From Morinoia aosen (lineage: Eukaryota > Arthropoda > Malacostraca > Amphipoda > Talitridae), in NCBI GenBank assembly GCA_030386875.1, contig CM059559.1, positions 68,462,392 through 68,526,391 on the forward strand: DNA of 64,000 nt. Direction: 5' to 3'. Shown here piece by piece: positions 36,191 through 45,260 of the stretch. Each line of letters opens with the position of its first letter. The stretch's first letter is position 1. Position numbers and translations under genes: made by a program. The notes beneath the pieces are model-generated. The model was not told the DNA's origin. It was given only the letters and a program-made list of their open reading frames with translations, and searched no databases.

Positions 36191-36194
36191 TATG

Positions 36195-36256
36195 CATGTT
36201 AAGTACTTACATGGTTAAGCCGTACATGTTAAGCCGTACTTACATGTTAAGCCGTG
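36195..36256. repeat. Short tandem repeat TACATGTTAAGCCG
   Basis: CATGTTAAG and TTAAGCCGTAC recur three to four times with small insertions of TACTTACATG. Local slippage product, no gene. Confidence 0.7.
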
Positions 36257-36830
36257 TGTAGAATCTTTTCATGATGTGATATGTGTAAAAATTGTTCTCT
36301 AAGTGCAAGCGATCTTAATTAAAACAGCTGATTGTATTGTTAGCTACAAAGTAACATATTTCTCTCATATTATTGCATCATATTTGTATGATTTTTTGTT
36401 GAAAAAGTAGGGGTATTTGTGAAGGAGAGGACAACAAACAATTTTTCAATTTTTGGTGTTTGATTATTGGTTATTAGATTGATAAAACATTTTTTCTTCT
36501 ATGCATATTCTGTCATGGCTTCATAGCCAGAAGAAGAAAAATTCTTATTGCTGCTTTGCTGCTTCAAATGTCAAACCTGCCACACTGAGTCCTTTCATTG
36601 CATGAACTTTGAAAAAAAAGCCTGATGAACATTCTTTATATTTGAAAACACAACATCTGTGTCAACCTGTGCCATGATCTATGTTGCAGATTAAACCAAG
36701 CGCAGTGATGTCTTTGATTAAAAAGAAATTTTCTATGCTTATGTTTAGTGATAAATAAAATAGGGTGGTGCCATCAAGCTGGCTTATATAATAAAAGAAT
36801 TTTTTTGCAACTGGCCTTCAAAAAATTTAG

Positions 36831-36908
36831 AGTTGAAAATAAGAGACTGTGTAGCATCATCAGCACACTGGAGAACTTATGTGGTCACAAACATCATAGC
36901 AACTTCAA
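36831..36908 (+). other. Candidate upstream exon of the DUF4806-like gene
   Basis: Between an acceptor-like TTTAG (ending 36830) and a donor GTAAGTG (from 36909), one frame is open and polar: ENKRLCSIISTLENL, a heptad-like pattern often seen before the DUF4806 domain. It ends two bases into a codon, which fits the frame in which exon 38343-38590 starts (completing AAG). The acceptor lacks a long pyrimidine tract, and the exon is only 78 bases, so chance is possible. Confidence 0.3.
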
Positions 36909-37928
36909 GTAAGTGTAAAGTTACTTTGTCGCTAAATATTATTTGATAAATAATCTAGCTTTTACTCCTCAGGGGATGAAACTATTGTATTTATGGGAAC
37001 TAGTTCCCCCTGTGGCAGAATATAAGGGCTAGAGCTGATGGTTTGGTATCCCTTCTTTTTGTTGAAATGTATATTTTTTGTTTTGTTAAAGACTAATTTT
37101 TGTCTCACTGCTATCATTTTTTTCAGTGCTTACTAGTTCCTCCTTGAAGTGTTATCTTGTTTGAACTTTCTTCCTGAAAAGCTGTTTGTATGTATGGAGA
37201 AAGCTATGAGGGAAAACACTGGTGCATAGATTCCCCGTTAACGTGTTCATGTGTCTATACCTGATGGCCCATTTTGGCATTTTCTATGCCTCTCTTGGGA
37301 ACACCTTTGTTGTGGGGTTATGTAGGCTTTAACTAAATAGTAATAATGATATTGATCTAGTTCATGATCTTTTCTCATAATTATATGTCATTTAAATCAT
37401 CATTATATAAGTTGTGCAATATTGATGATTAGCAGCAGTGTTTCAAATATATATATTTTTTTGTTTAGTGAAGAATTTTCCATCTCTATCATGTGTTAGA
37501 CATCCTGTAATTAGTAACAACACTTAAATATGTATAGATTGGTGCTTTGCTTCAAATTTTGGTTTCCACAGATACTGTTTTCTAATAGAGCAACTGTTCT
37601 GAGATATAGGTATATTCTACATATAAGATTGGATATAAAATAATGCTTGTACATGTATACTAATTAGCATTAGCACCTTGGCCCATGAGAATAAATTTTA
37701 ATTTGTTTGCTCTACTCTGTGTCACTTGGTGCTCTTCATCAATTGGCGAAACAATGTTTAATATTCTTAATCAATATTTAGTCTTTCTATTCATCTGTAA
37801 GCTTGTAGCAGGAGGAGTTCTGCTGTTCATCTTCACTTAACTTTCTCATTTTTTATAGTGTATAGCTGAATTTCTGTTTAAGTTTTGCTACATTTTTTCT
37901 CATACATTATGCTCTCACAACCTTCTAG

Positions 37929-38082
37929 ATTCACAAGCCAGATGTGGGGAAAAAGGATACCTATGAGCATACCCTTCTTCAGCCACCAAAGATGATTCTG
38001 CCCGCAGCACCATCTAAACACAGCTTCCATCGTTTCAAGTTTCATCACTGGTGCGAAGTTGCAATCCTCCCAGTTAATCACG
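37929..38082 (+). other. Candidate exon with acceptor and donor, phase uncertain
   Basis: Between TTCTAG (ending 37928) and the donor GTGAGA (from 38083), one frame is open for 51 codons and reads sensibly (KHSFHRFKFHHWCEVAILPV). GC content is above the neighbours. It ends one base into a codon, which does not fit the open frame of the exon at 38343, so it may belong to another isoform or be noise. No domain recognised. Confidence 0.3.
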
Positions 38083-39143
38083 GTGAGATATCTTCTATCA
38101 AGTACGATACCATTATCCTGACTTTCCTCATTCACGTTAACATTGAATTGGATGCTAACTTTCTAATTATCATAACCTTTCTTCAATCTTCATGACATTG
38201 GAAGGCTGAATTTGTATCATAACTACTTCTCTGGTATTGACATTGAATAAATATGTATTCCACTTGTTTAACCATAATCACTTTGGAATGCAGGGCAGTT
38301 AGATATATCATACTGTAGTTGACAAAGTTTTGTTATCTACAGGAATGAATGCACTTCCACTGAAGTGATGGGCAAGCGACACAAAGTGGCAAGTAATGTC
38401 AACGATCTACAAACTGGGCTGAAGCGCATCAGCAATCAACAATAAAGATTTGCAGATATACTGTCAGAGAAATTAAGAAGTTGAAGCATTGGTCGAGGTG
38501 AAAAAGCCCCAACCTTCAAGCAACGAGCCCTTGCCTGGACCATCCAAGACAGTGGAAGAACTGGACGTTCTTTTGAAGCAACTTGAACTAGTGAGTTAAA
38601 TAGAATGATTTTTATTTCTTACATAGATGATGCTGTTCTTAAGTCCCTGCAATAATTATTTATGTGCAGGTAACTATTTTTTATATAAAGGTTAGATCGA
38701 AGCAGTAATAATGAATAATTTTTGTTTATTTTTTATAGTTTGGATGAGTTACAGTGTGAGAATATCCATTTCTTAGAATGAATGGAGCATTTCAAACATC
38801 ATAAGAAATATCTAAGATAAATTGTTCATGGAAGTTTTTACTAAATTATTACCTTCAAGAAATGGTTTCTTATGTAAGGGCAATAAACAGAGGCATTTCA
38901 CATGAAGGCCCATAACCTTGCAAAACCTTGCAACAAATTTGAGAACAGGAAATATTAAGCTTCAATAGGAAATGTACCAATATTGAATTAAACAAATACA
39001 TCAATGATGCATTCAGGTAGTCATTTTCTCAATTTGTCTATGGTCACGAGACTATTGTCCAAGTCACGGTAAGTGTGAATATGAAGCTTGTGCTAAAACC
39101 TAGGTAAAATATGAATCTAATGAAAAATATTGTTTTTTTGCAG

Positions 39144-39321
39144 CCGGTAGCTCTCAAAAGGCCATGTGCGAGTAAGCGTTTCAGAGTCCAGAGACGTATA
39201 TTGAAGCGCCTGTTCACCAGAGAACTGGTGATGCAGTTCAGCTTCTCAGGACTTGGTGGTCATCGGAGGCAGCAGTCGAAAATTGCCTTCAAGGACCACA
39301 ATGCAATGCACATTATTCATG
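39144..39321 (+). CDS. Exon, core of DUF4806-like domain
   Basis: This 178-base exon is fully open in the frame fixed by its splice sites. It is basic (KRPCASKRFRVQRRILKR) followed by LFTRELVMQFSFSG and GHRRQQSKIAFKDH, the positively charged then aromatic pattern of the domain core. Canonical polypyrimidine acceptor and GTAAGC donor flank it. It is GC-richer than the introns on either side. Function of the domain is unknown; nucleic-acid binding would fit the charge but is a guess. Confidence 0.6.
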
Positions 39322-40580
39322 GTAAGCAGTTATTACTGAGAAATGTTTTTACCCTCCCTGATAATTTTGTTTTTAAATATATTACTAACCTATTCAAATA
39401 AAGCTCTGCAAGATAAAAAAAATTGAACCAGTGCATCAGGAATAGGTGGTTCATTTTAATTTTGATCTATTTTCCTTTTCCTTGTTGATCATCTTGTGAA
39501 ATCAGCTGTGAAAGCCATAAATTCTGTGTAGCACATAAAGAACTGAAACTTGAAGATTGGCATTCCTTTATCCTTCACGTATTGTTCAACTAGAGCACCT
39601 AGATGTATCTTTTTCTGCTATTGCTACATTTCCTTTTGAATGCAAAGCCAGTCACTCACAGATTATGCATTTTTCTGCTGAATTATACTCAAACAAGGAT
39701 AAAATAATTGTACCTATAAGAAGAAGCATTCCCAGAATGAAAATTTAAGGCCCAAGCTTAAAATTTGGCTCTTACTGGTTGAAATAGTGTGTTTTTTATT
39801 TTGTTAACGACAGCTAATCATTTATTCAGTTTACTGCTATCCTTGTCTTCAGCAACTACTTGTTTCATCTTGAATTTCTATAGTGTTTGAACTTCCTGAC
39901 TTTTGCTGTTTCTATGCGCATTCAGTATATGCTGAGTGGGAACGCACTTTGGCTTAAGTTCTTCATGTGTGCGTGTCCATTCTTGATGGTCCTTTCATTA
40001 TTCCTCTATTTGGAACACCGTTTTCGTAGTTTAGGAAGCTTAAACTAACTCATAATCTAATATCTGTTATATTATCTGTAATGTCACAATTGCGATAGAA
40101 CATGAATACACTTGCCATTCGAAATAGTGATCATTGATCACTCCCCGGGGGATTATGTGAGGGCCCGAGCTAAAGGTTAGGTAGGCTTTCTTTTTGTTCA
40201 AATAGAATAGGTTTTTGTTTTCTCACGGACCATCATTTTTTTCGGTTCATTGCTGTCTTGTTTTTCAGCACCTACTACTTCTTCAACTTATTCTTGTTTC
40301 ATGATCTTTCTTTGTTTACTGTTTCTATGCATATTTGCATATATTCCGCGTTCCCTCAACTCCATACTAAATGGTGTCTTCATCCTTCCTCTCTTGGAAC
40401 ATCTTTGTCGTGGTGAAGAGAGGCTAAAACTTTCTTACGTAATAATAATAAAGTGATCATTGATATGTACATTAGTAAATCATTCTTTAGTTTACAACTC
40501 GTATGTAATTTATGTTTTCTCACTATTGTATTGGTACAACTTTATCCATCACGGAATTAAGTTGCTCTCGTATTTTGTAG

Positions 40581-40843
40581 AAGTGTTGGCAGCCGGTGGG
40601 TTCACTAACCACAAAGATATCGCAGTCGCCACGCAACGAGGTCTGCGTGGATCGGTGGACTGGGATAGAATTAGACATCACCGTGGAACAGGTGCTACAG
40701 AGGCTGCAGGAATAGCAACCACCACCAATTTCAGCACCATCACCACAACCGAATCAAGTGACCCTGTCCCATCACCGAGCATCACTGATACGGCCGAGCT
40801 CGTGCCTTCGTCGAATCTAATTGTGGAATCAGACAGTGAATAA
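40581..40843 (+). CDS. Terminal exon: end of domain plus Thr/Ser-rich tail
   Basis: Open from the acceptor at 40580 to TAA at 40841-40843, 87 codons including the stop. The first third completes the DUF4806-like domain (ATQRGLRGSVDWDRIRHH). The rest is low in hydrophobics: TTTNFSTITTTESSDPVPSP, ending in an acidic ESDSE, probably disordered. The base composition contrasts with the AT-rich flanks. No AATAAA is seen directly downstream; a diverged 350-bp repeat begins 60 bases later. Confidence 0.6.
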
Positions 40844-41839
40844 GTGTCAATTCTTGCGTTTAAACCAATGGATGTGGCTTAAATTCCGACATTCTGGGTA
40901 GGTTTGTCTCCTCAGAGTGATACTATTGTATATATGGGATGTAGCACTCCCAGAGAGGCAATGTGAGTGCCTAAGCTAAAGTTTAAGTAGGACTTCTTTT
41001 TGTTTAAATAATGTATTTTTTGTTCTGTCAAGGATCTTTTTTTTCGGTTTACTGCAATCCTTTACATCAGCTCCTACTACTTTCTTCTTGAACTTTTGTA
41101 TTGTTTGAACTTCCTTCCGGACATGCTGTTTCTATGGTCAGGGAATCTTGTGTGGGAACACACTAGTGCATAGATTCCAGGTTTACGTGTCCATGCCAGA
41201 TGGTCCCTTCATTATTTCTCTCGTAGAAACACCATTGTTGGGGCTAGGGAGGCTTAAACTAACTGAAAATCTAATCTGCTTGTGTTTGTTTCTCATTTTA
41301 AGATTTTTTCGATTACATAAATCCAAGTATTTATCATTAGCAACTGAGTTTTGCTTATGCGGTAAAATTCTCGTGTAGAGTAGTAAGTGTTTTTCAACGA
41401 TCCTGTTTTTTCAGAAGGAGAATGTATCAGAACTAGAAGGATAGGCCTTCTTTTTGTTACATAGGAAGTCTTTTATTTTGTTACGCCGTATTTTTTTGGT
41501 TCCGTTATTTCTTCAGTAGCTTTTAATATTTTATTGAACATTTTTCTTGTTTTAGGAATTGCTTTCCTATTTTTCTTAGCACCGGGTGTCCTGTGCGAAA
41601 CTAGATTTTGGGCATAAAATCCCCGTATTATTTTTATATTAAATGGTCCCTGGAATATTCCTCTTGTGGGGACTCTTGCTGTGATCAGTGAAACTCATAC
41701 TATGATAAATATTGAATAATGGAAATTATTCAAATGATTTTGTCCTAGGGGGACAAAATAAGGGCCCGAACTAATGGTGTATAGCCTCCTTTTTGTTGAA
41801 ATAGTATACGTTTATTTTGTCAAGGACCAACTTTTTTAA

Positions 41840-42059
41840 CACGTTAACTGCGATGAATTAAACTGAAGTTCAATATTGAATTTCAATTAAAAGTAAATTG
41901 AGGAAATCAACTTTAAAAACAGCAAACATTAATTGGATCGGGCTTTTATTTAGCTTTCATTAAGTATTTATAAAAAATGAGTTAGTGACTGCAGGTGGGT
42001 CAGCAGCACTATGAAAATCACCTAAGTGACCACCGGTGGGTCACTTCGCAGGAAATGTG
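41840..42059 (+). mobile_element. 220-bp MITE with TTAA-type target, copy 2
   Basis: It starts CACGTTAACTGCGA after TTAA (41836-41839) and ends TCGCAGGAAATGTG before TTTA (42060-42063). Length is 220 bases, exactly that of the copy at 32.9 kb. It interrupts the sixth copy of the 350-bp repeat: the flanks rejoin as a pyrimidine run followed by TAGTTCACTACTATC, as in the other copies. The MITE is therefore younger than the amplification of that repeat. Confidence 0.85.
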
Positions 42060-42292
42060 TTTAGTTCACTACTATCTTTTACCTCAGCAGTCAGCACCTA
42101 CTACTTTCTTCTGGAATTCTTGAAATATCCTGTGATTTTTTTTACCCGAACTCTGTGATACTATTTTTATTTTTCGGTGAAAACTTGTTGATTTCAGTTT
42201 GTAATGGATGACCATATATAAAATCTGTGATGATGTTGATTTATTTGAACCTCATGAATTTCAATAGTCTATTAATAATGTATAATTGTGCT

Positions 42293-42701
42293 ATATTATC
42301 GCCGCCTTTCGCTTTATTATGCTTATTTATCTATTCGAGGCAGCGATAACTCCTATTGGAAAGAAATGCTTAATAATAGCAGAAAATACTCGTGGTACGC
42401 ACGGATTTTAATAATGGCGCTCAGAAATAAAAGTATTTACGTCCGTGTACCGTGCTATGAAAATGCATATTGTTTACAATATTATGCATACTTATGCATT
42501 TTATCAGCTTTCTGTCATGCAACTTTATGCACAATTATGCTTTCGAGGCGGCGATAATTATCGCGGCAAAAGAGGTCTTTGGCGACGATAAAGTCGGCTA
42601 TATATCGCCGCCTTGGTGACGATAATCATGCATAAATAAGCATACGACTCGGAGAACCGTGTGCATACTTTTCGAAGAGGCGGCGAAAAAGTTAGACTGG
42701 G
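42293..42701 (-). repeat. CGCCG/GGCGGCGATA-rich element, second copy
   Basis: The right end GGCGAAAAAGTTAGACTGGG matches, reversed, the left end of the repeat at 33326. The other end has TTATCGCCGCCTTTCGC, giving loose inverted repeats based on TCGCCGCC. Inside are GAGGCGGCGATAATTATCGC and several TATGCATA motifs. The internal part differs from the 33.3 kb copy, so the two share ends and motifs rather than full sequence. Open frames here are artefacts. Confidence 0.65.
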
Positions 42702-44330
42702 AAATAAGTAAAATACCGACTGGCTTGCGACAGCTGAAAAGCTAAGGTGGCTATTCAAAGCTGGTTTTGTCCTAAGAACAAAAAAGAGATCCCAAAATCT
42801 TTAAATCGCAGGGAAATTTGGCTCAACCCAAGACCTTGAAATTGCAGTCGTTAACTGTGGTATTACACAAATCTGCATGCACGGCTAAATGTCAAGGAGT
42901 TATGATATATTCAATACGAAATCTTCTTCCACGATGCTCAGCGATCCTGCAACCTAGAGTACAGGAAGGCATTTCCACATACTCAGATGCACATAGTGCA
43001 CTACGGAAACGGATTTTTTGAAGCGGATGAATAAACCAATTTTAAAGCGAATGACCGATCTTATTCTAAAATTGTGTCCTGTAGAATATTTCCCATGTAA
43101 TGCCCACTTTTTCTCATTTTCTCCGACTGAAGACCAAAGTTTGGCGACTAAAATCCCTGGAAGCCATATGAAAACGAGAGTACTCAATGGTTCAATTCTC
43201 TATCTAAAAATTTGCCAATTTGTGAATAATATGCCTGACACAAAGAAAAGTAAGGCAAACTTCTCCTGCGATATAAGGACTTTGGAATCTCTTTTAATTC
43301 ATAGGATAAAATCAGTTTCGAATGGCCAATTTAAGTTCATTTGAACTGTCTATAGCCAATACTAAGGTAATATACTTTTTATTGTTTTTATTTTATCGCG
43401 TGTTTGTGTTTCTCATTCTACCATTTATGTCATTTATGTTTAACTCTTAAAATGAAGAGCAATTGCTGGAGGTGGGATAGACAACAGATTGAAAGAGTTT
43501 TATGGGATTGCATTATAATTTCATTACATTCCCTCACGGATTCAAATGATTTTAGGATTTGCTCAGGATTTGTTAGAACAAAAAATGTCAAAGTTTTTGA
43601 TGACTGCATTTCTAGTGTATGTCTCATCCCAAAGTAATGAATGTCATTTATATCGTAACATTTTCTGCGTCAGGGGCCTTCACAACAAAGGTTAGAAAAA
43701 TTTACGTCTGCCCTGTAGGGAAATATTAAAAGTGAAAAACATGACGTGACTGATCTCAATTACGCCAGCTCAAGGAATAGCGCACGGCTGACGGCAGTAA
43801 TTTGGTGAGCGCGCCTTCCGACGGCAAGCAATGCTCAACCTGCTTGTTTTGCCTACGGCCCGACCCAACTCTTGAACATGAATACCAGAATTGAGTAAAT
43901 TAACATTAAAGAGGACGCGCTATTTAACACACATTTACGGCAATTCTTTAAAACTAGGAACATTTTTTGTTTCAGGAGCTCTATTTCACGGAACGTTACG
44001 ATACTGTCCTGCGCTGCTGCGCGCCACCACTGACTTCTGTGGAGTAGGGCAAATAACAGCTCGTCAAGTGAGACCTTCTCCATGTTCGGAAGGTGCTTTC
44101 CTTATTTTCGTTATACGGTTAGTCCAAATTGTGAGGAAAATATGTTTGAGACTTCAAGAATAATATCAAATACTTGTCAGTTATTATTTACTTCTATAAA
44201 TCGAATAGAGATAATAAATAAAGGTTGTCTTTGTACTGCATAGATCAACTACCCTAGTTTGCATTGTATCTTGAATAAAATGGATTTTTTTCGTCTAGTA
44301 TATCAAGAACTTTTGGGATTTAAACTCCCG
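42702..44330. other. Interval with unassigned open frames
   Basis: No recognised gene. The plus-strand frame at 43018-43344 (108 codons) and those at 42818-43021 and 43404-43637 have no domain I know. The stretch 43760-43870 is GC-richer. Confidence 0.4.
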
Positions 44331-44334
44331 TCAA

Positions 44335-45260
44335 AACTGAGTTTTGATCCGATTGGTGTGAAATTTGGCCAGTATATGTATTGTGGAAAGAAAAACATAT
44401 TTTATTAGATTAGTTTTTTATTTAGGCCTTAGTTTTTCCGAAAAATTTGAAATATTAGTTGTATCAGTCATTTTTATACATATTTCGAAAGTATAGAGTC
44501 AAAAAGTTTTTATGCAAGGAAGAAAACAAAGACAGTTTTGGAATCCTTAGAACATTTCTAACAAAAATAAGGTCGGGGATTTTGTATTTGAATCTTTTTT
44601 ATTTTATATATGCGATATTTTACCACAATATATAAAGTAGAACGAATTTTTGGTTTTGAACTATGATAAAAAAAATTAAGGGTACAAATGGAAAAAATAA
44701 GACCTCATTTTTGTTAGTAATGTTCCAAGGATTCTAAAACTGCCTTTGTTTTCTTCCTAGCATAAAACCTCAATGACTTCCATTCTTTTGAATTTTGAAA
44801 ATAAGTGACTACAGTACAGGCCAAAAACAAAATTTTTTGTTGAGGTGTAACATAATGTAAAATTTATGTAATTGAATGCTGTTTTTATTTTTATTTCTAT
44901 AATCTCCATGCATAACTTCATATTCACACTGTGAATTGAATTTCCATGAAAAAATAAAAAATGAAAATAAATTATTTTTTTTCATAAAAATTATGAATTT
45001 TTAATTTTCCGTCTGATTCATATGAAATTTGACTATAATATGGAACTTTTGAAAAGAAACACAATTTTTTTCTATTAATTTTTTTGATTCAGGCCTTAGT
45101 TTTTGAAAAAAATTGACATATTGGCTTTTAGTCCATTGGTATTGCTATTTCAAAAGAATAGAAATCATTGAGTTTTTATGCTAGAACAAAATCAAAGACA
45201 GTTTTAGAATCCTTGGAACATATCTAACAAAAGCATAGTCACAAATTTTTCATTTCCCGT
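44335..45260. repeat. Three-copy repeat, two direct and one inverted
   Basis: Copy A (about 44335-44590, plus) and copy C (about 45005-45260, plus) share TTTAGGCCTTAGTTTTT / TTCAGGCCTTAGTTTTT, then AAAGACAGTTTTRGAATCCT and CATTTCTAACAAAA. Copy B (about 44690-44860) is the reverse complement, with TTGTTAGTAATGTTCC, AGGATTCTAAAACTGCC and GCATAAAACCTCAATGACTT. A and B face each other about 110 bases apart and could fold into a long hairpin. No open frame crosses it. Confidence 0.8.

Larger units (their letters stand above)
38343..40843 (+). pseudogene. DUF4806-like gene, 3' three exons, upstream exon broken
   Basis: Three exons fit together. Exon 38343-38590 (acceptor CTACAG, donor GTGAGT) ends in frame with TVEELDVLLKQLEL. 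Exon 39144-39321 (acceptor TTTTTTTGCAG, donor GTAAGC) reads ALKRPCASKRF, RILKRLFTRELVMQFSFSG and KIAFKDHNAMHIIH. Exon 40581-40843 (acceptor TTTTGTAG) reads EVLAAGGFTNHKD, RGLRGSVDWDRIRHH, then a Thr/Ser/Pro-rich tail and TAA at 40841. Splice phases match at both junctions (0/0, then 1/2 completing GAA). The order VEEL-LE, ILKRLFTREL, FSFSG, KxAF, a short helix and a final LRGxVD is that of DUF4806, a domain of unknown function in arthropod and other animal proteins; from memory. The first exon has an in-frame TAA after RISNQQ and a further frameshift before VEALVEV, so the locus looks disabled unless splicing or sequence error explains them. The 5' end is not found. Confidence 0.6.
36963..42130 (+). 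repeat. Six diverged copies of a roughly 350-bp direct repeat
   Basis: Copies lie at about 36963-37350, 39733-40060, 40137-40450, 40907-41272, 41409-41720 and 41750-42130, all in the same orientation. Shared blocks in order: (CTCCTCAG, ACTATTGTA), AAGGGCCYGAGCTAA, CCTTCTTTTTGTT, TTTATTTTGTYAAGGA, a pyrimidine run ending CAG, CACCTACTACTTCTTCTTGAA, TGTTTGAACTTCCT, TGCTGTTTCTATG, GATGGTCCCTTCATTATTCCTCT and GGAACACC. The sixth copy is split by a TTAA MITE. Two copies fall inside the intron between the last two DUF4806-like exons, one upstream and three downstream. They are not open in any frame. Each contains an acceptor-like pyrimidine-CAG. Confidence 0.8.
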
